Positions 38,289 to 46,420 of a stretch of 64,000 bases of DNA are shown piece after piece. Below the pieces are notes generated by a model that was given only the letters and a program-made list of their open reading frames with translations, searched no databases and had not been told where the DNA came from. The translations under genes and the position numbers were made by a program. The DNA comes from Flavobacterium turcicum (GTDB lineage: Bacteria > Bacteroidota > Bacteroidia > Flavobacteriales > Flavobacteriaceae): assembly GCF_011365745.1 (NCBI RefSeq), contig NZ_JAAOBY010000004.1, positions 189,735 to 253,734 of the forward strand, given 5' to 3'. Numbering within the stretch: position 1 is the stretch's first letter; every line of letters starts with the position of its first letter.

Positions 38289-39381
38289 AATAAATTTAAT
38301 CCTTTTTGGAATTGGTAACGTCGGGAGTGCTTTGATTAATCAGATTTTTGAAAGTCAGCAATTCTTTCAAGAAAAAAAGAACATTGATTTGCGTTTTCCT
38401 ATAATTACGAACTCGTCTTTAGCTTTTTTTGAAAAAGAGGGAGTAAAAAACGCTTGGGAATCTAATTTTGACCAATTAGCAATTCCTTTTACAATCGATG
38501 ATATCATTGATTATGCTAAGCGCAAACAGTTAGAAAACGTGATTGTGGTAGACGCAACCGCAAGTGCTGATTTGGTAAGGCAGTATATCCCTATCATTCA
38601 GAATGGATTTGATATTGTAGCGGCTAATAAAAACGCAAACATAGCGCATATAGATTTTTACAGAGAAATTAGAAGAAACCTAAAGAAATTTGATAAATCG
38701 TTTTTGTACGAAACGAATTTTGAAGCAGCTATTCCAGCTCTACAAATAGTAAACGACCTGTATTATTCAGGAGAAAAAATCACAAAAATTAAAGGTGTCT
38801 TTTCAGAATCCTTAAGCTATATTTTAAATAGGTTTGGATCCGAAGAAGTTTCTTTTTCGACCATAGTTCAAGAAGCTAAAAAAAATGGTTTATTACCAAA
38901 AGAGAGCAAAGAGGAGTTTTCAGGTGTTAGCGTTGCAAAAAAAGTATTGTTATTAGCCAGAGAGTTAGGCTGTAATGTCAATCTTTCTGATGTAAAAATA
39001 AATCCTCTTTTACAATTTTGTTCAGAGAGAGCGGCCGCTAAATCAAAATTCCCATTTGATTTGGAAGCAGTTGACGGGGTCTTTCGTGAGAAAAAAAACG
39101 ATCAAAAGCAGTATGAAGTGCTTCGATATATTGGAGAAATTTCGATTCCAGATAATAAATTGGAAGTCAAATTGATTTCGGAAACCATTTACTCAGCTAT
39201 TGGACAATTAAAGGGAGCTTCAACCGTGTTCGAAATTTATACAGAAGCTCGCGGAGATTTACCAATTGTAGTTAATGGTGATCATTCAGGAAAAAAAGCA
39301 GAAACCATTGCTAGAGGTTTACTTAGCGATATTCTTAAAGTTTCCGAAAAAATAAAAACAAAAGAAACAATTTGGCTTTAG
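38275..39381 (+). CDS. Homoserine dehydrogenase-like protein lacking canonical catalytic acids
   Basis: A 368-aa stand-alone homologue of the dehydrogenase half of ThrA. The Rossmann motif is kept (LFGIGNVGSALINQ, residues 10-23), as are the ANK lysine (119), YETNFEAAIPAL, ITKIKGVFSESLSYI and the end of the catalytic helix (K223). But the segment that in ThrA reads GYTEPDPREDLCGNDVGRK reads GLLPKESKEEFSGVSVAKK here (205-223): Glu to Pro208, Asp to Glu214 and Asp to Ser219. These positions hold substrate-binding and catalytic acids in the family. It may be a pseudoenzyme, regulator or altered enzyme. Confidence 0.8.
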   Translation: MSTLRINLILFGIGNVGSALINQIFESQQFFQEKKNIDLRFPIITNSSLAFFEKEGVKNAWESNFDQLAIPFTIDDIIDYAKRKQLENVIVVDATASADLVRQYIPIIQNGFDIVAANKNANIAHIDFYREIRRNLKKFDKSFLYETNFEAAIPALQIVNDLYYSGEKITKIKGVFSESLSYILNRFGSEEVSFSTIVQEAKKNGLLPKESKEEFSGVSVAKKVLLLARELGCNVNLSDVKINPLLQFCSERAAAKSKFPFDLEAVDGVFREKKNDQKQYEVLRYIGEISIPDNKLEVKLISETIYSAIGQLKGASTVFEIYTEARGDLPIVVNGDHSGKKAETIARGLLSDILKVSEKIKTKETIWL

Positions 39382-39399
39382 AACAAACAATTAAATCAG

Positions 39400-40608
39400 A
39401 TGAAAGTAAATTTTATTGCATTCGCAATTCCATTTTTTGTATCATTCATGCTTTTGGAATACTTTATAAGTAAAAACAAAAGCAAAAAACTGCATCAGTT
39501 TAATGAAAGTGTAGCAAATCTTAATGTCGGTATAGCAGAACGTATAGCAGATCTTTTAACAACAGGAAGTTTTTTCTTTATCTTTACGTGGCTGAACGCA
39601 AATTATTCCATTTTCTCGATAAAATCGACTCCTACAACTTGGGTCTTGTTGTTTTTAGCAACTGATTTACTTTGGTATTGGTATCATAGAATTGGTCATA
39701 CCGTTAATCTTTTTTGGGCATCTCATATTGTGCACCATCAAAGTGACGATTTTAATTATACGGTAGCGGCAAGGATTACGGTTTTTCAAGCGGTTGCTCG
39801 AGGTTTGTTTTGGTGTGCTTTGCCAATCATAGGCTTTAGTCCAGAAATGATCACCATTTTGTTATTGATTCACGGTACATATCCTTTTTTTACACACACG
39901 CAGCTGATCGGGAAATTAGGATGGTTAGAATATATCATCGTCACACCTTCTCATCATAGAGTGCATCACAGTAGCAACCCAGAATACCTGGATAAAAATT
40001 ATGGTGACATGTTAATTATTTGGGATAAAATTTTTGGAACGTATGCCGAAGAAATCACAGAACCTCATTTTGGGTTGACCAAATCGTTGGGCAGTTATAG
40101 TTTTTTATGGCAACATTTTCATTACGTTTTGGAATTAGTAGTTGCTTTTAGAATGGCAAAAACTTTTCGTCAAAAAGTAAAAGTAATTTTTGGCGGACCA
40201 AGCGATATTGACGGTAGAATTCGGCAACTACTAGAAAGAAAGTATTCTCAAAAAGCGCCAGACATTCAGTACTCACAGAAACTAATTCGAGCGGTCGTGT
40301 CACAAACAATTGTAACAGTCACAGTTTTGTTTTTCACAATTCTATTTTCGGAGTATTTAATGGGTGTAGCACTGTTTGTAATGACAGGATTTATCATTCT
40401 TAGTGTAATAATAACTGGCGCGATGCTCGAACAAAAGAAATGGATTTTCCATTTAGAATTCGTAAGAATTGCTGTTGCTAGTTATGTGGCACTTTCTTTT
40501 TTTTCAAACCCATATTTGATTGTTGTCTTTGTATTGCTAGGAGTCATAAGTGTTTTGTTTTACCAGACTATTCATTCGCGATCTAGAGAATTATTGTTTT
40601 CAAACTAA
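39400..40608 (+). CDS. Sterol desaturase / fatty acid hydroxylase superfamily membrane protein
   Basis: 402 aa. Several membrane helices surround histidine-rich di-iron motifs: WYHRIGHTVNLFWASHIVHH (about residues 98-117) and HHRVHHSSN (about 185-193). The extra C-terminal third (about 280-402) has three or four more hydrophobic segments. The superfamily hydroxylates or desaturates lipids, carotenoids or sterols; the substrate here is unknown. It follows the dehydrogenase-like gene by 18 bases, so it appears to be the last gene of that unit, without an obvious link to methionine. Confidence 0.87.
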   Translation: MKVNFIAFAIPFFVSFMLLEYFISKNKSKKLHQFNESVANLNVGIAERIADLLTTGSFFFIFTWLNANYSIFSIKSTPTTWVLLFLATDLLWYWYHRIGHTVNLFWASHIVHHQSDDFNYTVAARITVFQAVARGLFWCALPIIGFSPEMITILLLIHGTYPFFTHTQLIGKLGWLEYIIVTPSHHRVHHSSNPEYLDKNYGDMLIIWDKIFGTYAEEITEPHFGLTKSLGSYSFLWQHFHYVLELVVAFRMAKTFRQKVKVIFGGPSDIDGRIRQLLERKYSQKAPDIQYSQKLIRAVVSQTIVTVTVLFFTILFSEYLMGVALFVMTGFIILSVIITGAMLEQKKWIFHLEFVRIAVASYVALSFFSNPYLIVVFVLLGVISVLFYQTIHSRSRELLFSN

Positions 40609-40726
40609 TTTAGCGTATTGTTTTTTCTCTTCTACTTGAGGTTAGTTTTTAGGTTACAAAAATTAATGTGACGGATTAGGATATTTAAAAAATAAGTTGC
40701 ATATTTGAATTTCAAATCAAAACAAA

Positions 40727-40777
40727 ATGAAAATTTCAATCCGCTTTTCGCATAAAGTCGCACAGGAAAATTCCTGA
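40727..40777 (+). CDS. Candidate 16-aa leader ORF
   Basis: MKISIRFSHKVAQENS, ATG to TGA, with an A-rich leader (AAACAAA) directly ahead and an ATATTTG box about 25 bases upstream. It ends in CAGGAAAATTCCTG, a perfect inverted repeat. A strong terminator follows at 40818. CAGGAA in the ORF (40763-40768) is also complementary to TTCCTG in the terminator's 5' arm. No control-codon bias is visible. Could be a leader peptide or just part of a small RNA. Confidence 0.35.
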   Translation: MKISIRFSHKVAQENS

Positions 40778-40817
40778 GGGATGCTTATAGCATAATTTTA
40801 ATTTAAAATTATATATG

Positions 40818-40849
40818 AAAGCTTCCTGAACAAGGAAGCTTTTTTTTTG
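40818..40849 (+). terminator. Terminator of the 40.7-kb mini transcription unit
   Basis: AAAGCTTCCT / AGGAAGCTTT stem, five-base loop, eight or more T. It would end a transcript of roughly 140 bases that contains only the 16-aa ORF. Confidence 0.88.
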
Positions 40850-40928
40850 AGAAATTCGAACACCATACAAAAAATACATGATTCAATACATTTTAAATAA
40901 TTACAAAAAACAGTCAGTCCAAATTTCG

Positions 40929-40973
40929 ATGCATTGCGTTGCAAAAGCCGCATTTGGCGCTCCCTATTCGTGA
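40929..40973 (+). CDS. Candidate short leader ORF before a metY-like terminator
   Basis: ATG to TGA gives MHCVAKAAFGAPYS; an in-frame ATG at 40878 would extend it to 31 residues. Directly after the stop comes ATCCCAA, which can pair with TTGGAT in the 5' arm of the terminator at 41006, as in the metY leader. There is no Met/Cys run. Coding status is uncertain; the ORF may be a decayed copy of the metY leader. Confidence 0.3.
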   Translation: MHCVAKAAFGAPYS

Positions 40974-41005
40974 ATCCCAAGGATAATAATAAGTACAAAC
41001 TACTT

Positions 41006-41043
41006 AAAACCCTTTTGGATTTGCATCTAAAAGGGTTTTTTGC
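41006..41043 (+). terminator. Terminator with the same stem as the metY attenuator
   Basis: AACCCTTTTGGAT / ATCTAAAAGGGTT (one G-T pair), four-base loop, T run. The first 11 bases of the stem are identical to the metY attenuator at 35795, 5.2 kb away. Confidence 0.87.
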
Positions 41044-41096
41044 TTTATGAAATTTATTAACAGAAAAACAATAGTAACATTTTAACAACCAATAGT

Positions 41097-41306
41097 ATGA
41101 AAACAAAAAGAAGTTTATCAGATCCGTTTCGTTTTTTACGAAAGTTCAATTTTCGAAACAAAAAAATTAAAGCAGTTGAAGCTGTGAATGTTTTAATTCA
41201 CCCACGTTTTGAGTTTGCAACTAATGATTCAATTGCTCAAAAGTTAGTTCCAAATTCATTGCTTTTTTTAATGTATTCTCAAGAGAATGAAGAGTTATTT
41301 ATCTAA
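41097..41306 (+). CDS. Small hypothetical ORF upstream of the SAM-I riboswitch
   Basis: 69 aa. A basic N-terminus (MKTKRSLSDPFRFLRKFNFR) is followed by a mixed C-terminal part with SLLFLMYSQENEE. I recognise no family. It starts at an ATG 54 bases after the metY-like terminator, so it is the gene that terminator would control if real. No start alternatives. It may be a non-functional remnant. Confidence 0.35.
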   Translation: MKTKRSLSDPFRFLRKFNFRNKKIKAVEAVNVLIHPRFEFATNDSIAQKLVPNSLLFLMYSQENEELFI

Positions 41307-41478
41307 TGCAATGACTATTCAGGTTAAGAAAATAGCTAACACAGTAGGTAAAAAGGTTGTTTTGGCAAGGTAAAAAAATGGTTTTGTTCTATGTTACCTT
41401 GTCAGGACTTCCTATGTTTTTATGTCTGTACCAAAGTCACTTACTTTGCGAAACAGAAAAATCGATTGCGTATTTAAA

Positions 41479-41510
41479 TTTGGTGGTTACCAAAATTAAT
41501 CTTTAATTTG
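41479..41510 (+). promoter_or_regulatory. Promoter of the SAM-I / metX2-thrA unit
   Basis: TTTG, 20 bases, then TTAATTTG, one mismatch from the TAnnTTTG box. Transcription would start near 41517, about 30 bases ahead of the riboswitch P1. Confidence 0.55.
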
Positions 41511-41545
41511 CACTCAGAAAGTTCTCAACAGTATTGAAATGTTAT

Positions 41546-41680
41546 AAAGAAAGGCAGAGGGATTAGACCCGATGAAGCCTTAGCAACCCTTCGATTTATC
41601 GAAGAAGGTGCTGCATTCTACCACGCCCATCGTGGAAAGATAACACTAAGAATTTGTCTAGATAACACCTAGCTTTCTTT
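41546..41680 (+). promoter_or_regulatory. SAM-I (S-box) riboswitch upstream of metX2-thrA
   Basis: P1 is AAAGAAAG (41546) with CTTTCTTT (41673). Between them are the hallmark GCAGAGGGATTAGACCC and GATGAAGCCTTAGCAACCC, then GAAGGTGCTGCATTCTACC, the hairpin CCACG / CGTGG, and GGAAAGATAACAC. These are the conserved core elements of SAM-I. No terminator hairpin follows before the start codon 37 bases away, so control is probably through P1 acting on translation initiation or an unusual terminator. Confidence 0.93.
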
Positions 41681-41717
41681 CTAATATTTCCAAACACAAG
41701 TCCTAATTATAACAGAT

Positions 41718-42686
41718 TTGAAATTGGAAAATAAACCAACAACAATTACATTACACAATTTCACCACGGAGTCGGGTGCAATTTATGCCAATCTCAACTT
41801 AAGTTATCAAGTTTTTGGGTTGCCATTACATACAGCTCCTATCGTTTTGGTCAATCATGCGCTAACCGGTAACTCACAGGTTGTGGGCGCTAACGGTTGG
41901 TGGAATGACCTAATTGGCGCCAACAAAACTATCGATACTACCAAATATACCGTACTTGCTTTTAACGTTCCCGGAAATGGATTTGATGGAGCTGTAATTG
42001 AAAATTATTCGGATTTCACTACTAGAGATATTGCCAGGATTTTTATTGAAGGCCTTCAATTGCTTGAGGTTACAAATCTTTACGCGATTATCGGAGGTTC
42101 TGTAGGTGGTGGAATTGCTTGGGAAATGGTTGCATTAGAACCAATAATAACCCAAAAATTAATTCCTATTGCGACCGATTGGAAAGCTACAGACTGGCTT
42201 ATTGCCAATTGTTTTTTGCAAGAACAAATTCTGAATAACTCATCTAAACCCATTCAGGATGCCCGCGCACACGCGATGTTATGTTACCGAACTCCAGAAT
42301 CATTTGCGGCAAAATTTCAGCGAACCACTAATGAGGAGTTAGCCATTTTTAATGTTGAAAGTTGGTTGTTGCATCACGGCGAAAAATTGCAACAGCGTTT
42401 TCAATTGGCATCCTATAAAATGATGAATCAATTATTGAAAACCATTGATGTCACTCGCAATCGGTCATCATTTGAAGATACAATCGAAGCTGTAACGGCA
42501 GAAATTCACATCATAGCCATCAATTCGGATTTGTTTTTTACAGCCAGTGAAAATAAAGCCACTTTTGAGCAACTTCAAAAATTAAATAAAAAAGTCAGTT
42601 ATCAAGAAATAGTTTCCATTCACGGACACGATGCTTTTTTGATAGAATACAAACAATTACACAATTTGCTTCAGGATTTATTCTAA
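41718..42686 (+). CDS. metX: Homoserine O-acetyltransferase, paralogue 2
   Basis: 322 aa, MetX-type alpha/beta-hydrolase making O-acetylhomoserine. It has VNHALTGNSQVVG, the nucleophile elbow GGSVGGGIAWEM (Ser at about residue 127), AINSDLFFTASE and SIHGHDAFLIE. The only start fitting the family N-terminus is TTG at 41718; no ATG lies in frame nearby. It is directly behind a SAM-I riboswitch and 19 bases ahead of thrA, so this is the SAM-repressed copy. Paralogue 1 at 37287 is not under the riboswitch. Confidence 0.9.
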   Translation: MKLENKPTTITLHNFTTESGAIYANLNLSYQVFGLPLHTAPIVLVNHALTGNSQVVGANGWWNDLIGANKTIDTTKYTVLAFNVPGNGFDGAVIENYSDFTTRDIARIFIEGLQLLEVTNLYAIIGGSVGGGIAWEMVALEPIITQKLIPIATDWKATDWLIANCFLQEQILNNSSKPIQDARAHAMLCYRTPESFAAKFQRTTNEELAIFNVESWLLHHGEKLQQRFQLASYKMMNQLLKTIDVTRNRSSFEDTIEAVTAEIHIIAINSDLFFTASENKATFEQLQKLNKKVSYQEIVSIHGHDAFLIEYKQLHNLLQDLF

Positions 42687-42705
42687 GCTACAAACAAACA
42701 ACACA

Positions 42706-45120
42706 ATGAAAATATTAAAATTTGGAGGTAAGTCGTTATCAAATGGTGACGGATTAAATAAAGTTATTGCCATAATAACAGACAAAGTAAATCAGGGCGA
42801 GAAAATTGCAATTGTGGTTTCGGCACGCGGTAACGCTACAGATGAATTGGAGCAAATTTTAACCATTGCTTCTCAAAACGGAGATTACAAACCAATTTTT
42901 GAAGATTTTAAAAAATACCAGCAAGACGTTTATGATGCTGTTGATTTGTCTGAGGAGTTTACCATTTTAGAAAAATTGTTTGAAGGTGTAAGTCTGATTG
43001 GCGATTATAGTAAAAAAATCAAAGACCAAATTTTGTCTAAAGGCGAATTGCTTTCGGCAAAATTACTAACGGCAATCTTGATAGAAAAAGGAATTCATGC
43101 TCGTTTTACCGATACGCGTGAATTGATAAAAACCGATGCTAAATTTGGTGATGCACAACCCTTAGAACAACTTTCGAAGAAAAATGTGGTTGCTTTTTTT
43201 AAGCAAAATACTGAAAATACAGTAAGTGTAATCACAGGTTTTATTGGTTCTACGACCAACAATGATACTACAACTCTAGGAAGAAACGGTAGTAATTATA
43301 CTGCTTCGTTGATTGCGAATTATTTAAATGCCGAAGAATTACAAAATTACACACACGTTGACGGAATTTATACTGCCAATCCAGATTTAGTTGTCGATGC
43401 GAAGAAAATTGATCATCTATCGTTTAATGAGGCGAATGAGATTGCTAATTTTGGAGCTACTATTTTGCACGCCAAAACTATCATTCCGTTATTAGAAAAA
43501 AACATTCCGCTCCGAATTTTAAATACTTTCAATCATGAAAACAAAGGGACTTTAATTACTTCCAACTCTAACAAGGAGGGAATTAAAACGCTTTCGGTTC
43601 TTGAAAATGTGGCTTTGGTCAATTTGGAAGGAAGAGGTTTGCTTGGTAAAACAGGTGTCGATGCTCGAATTTTTAGAGTAATGGGCGACAACAATATCAG
43701 TGTGAGTATCATTTCGCAAGGTTCATCAGAGCGTGGAATAGGTTTGGTTGTGGCTGCTGACAAAGCTACTACTGCCATGATTGAATTGGAAAAGGAATTC
43801 GAAAATGATTTCTATTCGAAAGATGTCAATAAAATAACCGTGGCTGATGATGTAGCTGTCATCTCTATTATCGGACAAGATTTAAGCACGTTTCACAAAC
43901 CTTACACCGCATTAATCAAGAATAAAATTGTTCCGATTCTTTTCAACAATACGGTGACGGGCAAGAATGTGAGTTTGGTTGTTAAAAAATCACAACTTCA
44001 CAAAGCCTTGAATGTAATTCACGGAGAGATTTTTGGTGTAGCCAAGAAAATAAATATTGCTGTTTTCGGTCACGGTTTGGTGGGCGGTACCTTGATTAAT
44101 CAAATTTTAGAATCGGCTGCAGCCATCGAAAAAAGAAAAGACATTAAGTTGAATGTATTTGCCATTGCAAATTCTAAAAATGTACTTTTGAATAAAAACG
44201 GCGTGACACCTAACTGGAAAAACGAAATTCAAACCAACGGATTCTCATATACTATTGATGATGTGATTGCCTACGCAAATGAGCACCATTTAGAGAATTT
44301 GATAGCGATCGATAACACGGCAAGTGCTGATTTTGTTACGAATTATATTTCGTTAGTAGAAAATAGTTTCGATTTGATTTCGTCAAACAAAGTAGCCAAT
44401 ACGTTGAGTTATAGTTTTTATAAAAAATTACGAAAAGTTCTGGCAGAAAACCAAAAGACGTATCTTTATGAAACCAATGTTGGAGCAGGATTACCGTTGA
44501 TTGATACTATTAAATTGTTGCATCTTTCTGGCGAAAACATCACAAAGATTAAAGGAGTTTTCTCAGGAACATTGAGTTATTTGTTCAATAATTTTTCGGC
44601 CAAAGACGTACCGTTTAGCGAGATTTTAAAAGAAGCCATCGATAATGGATATACCGAGCCAGATCCAAGAGAGGATTTATGCGGAAATGATGTAGGGCGA
44701 AAATTGTTGATTTTGGCTAGAGAATTAGACTTGCAAAATGAGTTTGAAGAAATTAATATTCAAAATTTAATTCCAGAACATTTGCGTAGTGGAGATGTGG
44801 GAGAGTTTTTGAATAAATTGACGGAGTTTGATCCTATTTATGCAAAAATAAAAGCCGATCAAAAGCCAAATCACGTGTTGCGTTACATAGGCGAATTGTC
44901 AGGTGATTTGCAAAATGACAAAGGAAATCTCGAGGTAAAATTGGTTTCGGTTCCATTAGATACGGCATTGGGCGGATTGAAAGGTTCTGATTCTTTCTTC
45001 GAAATTTACACTGAATCTTACGGAGACCGACCAATTGTAATTCAAGGTGCTGGCGCAGGATCAGCAGTAACGGCAAGAGGTGTTTTTGGTGATATTTTAA
45101 GATTGTCTGATAAAGGTTAA
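42706..45120 (+). CDS. thrA: Bifunctional aspartokinase / homoserine dehydrogenase
   Basis: 804 aa. Aspartokinase domain at residues 1 to about 290 (KILKFGGKSLSNGDG, FIGSTTNNDTTTLGRNGSNY), two ACT domains (about 300-450, with GVDARIFRVMGDNNISVSII) and homoserine dehydrogenase (about 450-804: VFGHGLVGGTLINQ, SSNKVAN, YETNVGAGLPLIDTI, GYTEPDPREDLCGNDVGRK). It provides both the first step and the homoserine step of the aspartate pathway. All catalytic acids missing from the 38275 paralogue are present here. Cotranscribed with metX2 under the SAM-I riboswitch. Confidence 0.96.
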   Translation: MKILKFGGKSLSNGDGLNKVIAIITDKVNQGEKIAIVVSARGNATDELEQILTIASQNGDYKPIFEDFKKYQQDVYDAVDLSEEFTILEKLFEGVSLIGDYSKKIKDQILSKGELLSAKLLTAILIEKGIHARFTDTRELIKTDAKFGDAQPLEQLSKKNVVAFFKQNTENTVSVITGFIGSTTNNDTTTLGRNGSNYTASLIANYLNAEELQNYTHVDGIYTANPDLVVDAKKIDHLSFNEANEIANFGATILHAKTIIPLLEKNIPLRILNTFNHENKGTLITSNSNKEGIKTLSVLENVALVNLEGRGLLGKTGVDARIFRVMGDNNISVSIISQGSSERGIGLVVAADKATTAMIELEKEFENDFYSKDVNKITVADDVAVISIIGQDLSTFHKPYTALIKNKIVPILFNNTVTGKNVSLVVKKSQLHKALNVIHGEIFGVAKKINIAVFGHGLVGGTLINQILESAAAIEKRKDIKLNVFAIANSKNVLLNKNGVTPNWKNEIQTNGFSYTIDDVIAYANEHHLENLIAIDNTASADFVTNYISLVENSFDLISSNKVANTLSYSFYKKLRKVLAENQKTYLYETNVGAGLPLIDTIKLLHLSGENITKIKGVFSGTLSYLFNNFSAKDVPFSEILKEAIDNGYTEPDPREDLCGNDVGRKLLILARELDLQNEFEEINIQNLIPEHLRSGDVGEFLNKLTEFDPIYAKIKADQKPNHVLRYIGELSGDLQNDKGNLEVKLVSVPLDTALGGLKGSDSFFEIYTESYGDRPIVIQGAGAGSAVTARGVFGDILRLSDKG

Positions 45121-45178
45121 GTTGATTGATTTTGAAAAATCACAAAAAAATATAAGGATTTAATTGTAAATCAGAATA

Positions 45179-45799
45179 ATGAGAATTAAAGAGCTTGTAG
45201 TAAAAAATGGTTGGAAATCTTGGTTGATAATTCCATTTTTAGGCATTGGTCTCATGGCTTTGTTTTTTAGTTTAAAAAATATAATCAAAATCCAAGAAGC
45301 TAAAGATTGGACTCAAACAGCTGCAAATGTTGAGCAAGTTAGTATTGATTCGAGGAAAAATTCAAAAGGATCGGAATCACATGAACTTATTATAAAGTAC
45401 ACCTACATTATAAATTCAAAAAAATATTCAGGTGGGAATTTAGCCTTTGGCTATAGTATGAATAATTTTGAAGATCATCAGGATTTATTTAGGAAACTAC
45501 AAGAAAGTAAAAAAATTATGGTTTACGTTAATCCTAATGACAAGAATGAGTCTGTTATAATACCTAATATAAATGGCTCTATAGTTTTTGTTCTGATATT
45601 TTCAATTTTATGGAATGCTACAATGATAGGTTCACTTTTAACATTACTGTATGAAAATATTAAAAAATACATTCAAGTACTTCTGATTTTAATCTGGTTG
45701 GGAGGTATTTATTTATTATTGTCAGGCGCTACGAATATTGATATGGAAAGTAGTGTAGTTGTCCTGGAAAAAGTTAATTTTCATGCAATTGAAAAATAA
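45179..45799 (+). CDS. DUF3592-like membrane protein
   Basis: 206 aa. Membrane helix at about 16-36, an extracytoplasmic or cytosolic domain (about 40-125) with the DUF3592 pattern (AANVEQVSIDSR ... IKYTYIINSKKYSGG ... VYVNPNDKNESVI), then two helices (about 130-150 and 163-180). The family function is unknown. It lies between thrA and osmC and may ride on the thrA transcript; no metabolic link is evident. Confidence 0.7.
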   Translation: MRIKELVVKNGWKSWLIIPFLGIGLMALFFSLKNIIKIQEAKDWTQTAANVEQVSIDSRKNSKGSESHELIIKYTYIINSKKYSGGNLAFGYSMNNFEDHQDLFRKLQESKKIMVYVNPNDKNESVIIPNINGSIVFVLIFSILWNATMIGSLLTLLYENIKKYIQVLLILIWLGGIYLLLSGATNIDMESSVVVLEKVNFHAIEK

Positions 45800-45873
45800 G
45801 AAATGATAATAATTCTTATGTTTTATTCCTTTTGTAAAAGGGGGAGTTGAGGATAAGTAAAATTTATAATAAT

Positions 45874-46299
45874 ATGAAAATAACATTAAACAGAGTAAAC
45901 GACAATTTCCATTTCGAATTAAAAAACGAAAGAGGGCATTTGGTAAACGTAGATAGCCGTCCTGAATATGGAGGAAATGATATGGGCGCTAGTCCGATGG
46001 AATTAGTTTTGATGGGAGTTGCAGGCTGTAGCGCCATTGATATGATTTCGATTTTGAAAAAACAACGTCAAGAAATCACATCTTTCAAAGCTGAGGTTGA
46101 AGGCGAAAGAGTTCAGGTAGGAGAAGCAAAACCATTTAAAAACATCCATGTGGTGTTTTATTTAGAAGGTGATATCAAGGAGGACAAAGCCGCAAAAGCT
46201 GCACAACTTTCATTTGAAAAATACTGTTCGGTTTCCAAAACATTAGAACCAACAGCTACCATACATTACAAAGTAGTTTTGAACGGACTGCCATTATAA
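45874..46299 (+). CDS. OsmC family protein
   Basis: A 141-aa OsmC/YhfA-type protein. Two conserved thiols occur in VAGCSAIDMISIL (Cys about residue 52) and EKYCSVSKTL (about 117). Proteins of this group reduce peroxides or act on thiol compounds. I use the ATG at 45874 (MKITLNRVNDNFHFEL); a frame open from 45847 begins with TTG. In Bacteroidota it commonly sits beside methionine genes, as here before the MetZ-like gene, which may point to thiol protection or sulfur handling. Confidence 0.88.
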   Translation: MKITLNRVNDNFHFELKNERGHLVNVDSRPEYGGNDMGASPMELVLMGVAGCSAIDMISILKKQRQEITSFKAEVEGERVQVGEAKPFKNIHVVFYLEGDIKEDKAAKAAQLSFEKYCSVSKTLEPTATIHYKVVLNGLPL

Positions 46300-46304
46300 A
46301 TTAT

Positions 46305-46420
46305 CCAATAAAAAAACACAGATTGCAAAGATTTACACAGATTTGTCAATTTGATTTTGAAATTTAAAACAATATGAATTGGTGCAAATTGGTGCAATTC
46401 GTGTTAAAAAATAAAAATAA
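46305..46420. repeat. Intergenic phrase repeat (cacagatt / ggtgcaaattggtgcaattcg)
   Basis: The gap between osmC and the MetZ-like gene contains AACACAGATTGCAAAGATTT, ACACAGATT, and a tandem GGTGCAAATT GGTGCAATTCG. Similar phrases recur in many flavobacterial intergenic gaps as far as I recall; nothing else is seen in the gap. Confidence 0.5.

Noticed and set aside
40798..41106. Reverse-strand ORF of 102 aa across the two terminators near 41 kb
   Set aside because: It reads through two terminator hairpins and a leader-like region, has Cys/Phe/Leu-rich random composition and no start context; treated as a shadow of non-coding DNA.
46305..46420. Possible riboswitch between osmC and the MetZ-like gene
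   Set aside because: The sequence is made of common intergenic phrases and a tandem GGTGCAA repeat, with no conserved aptamer motif.
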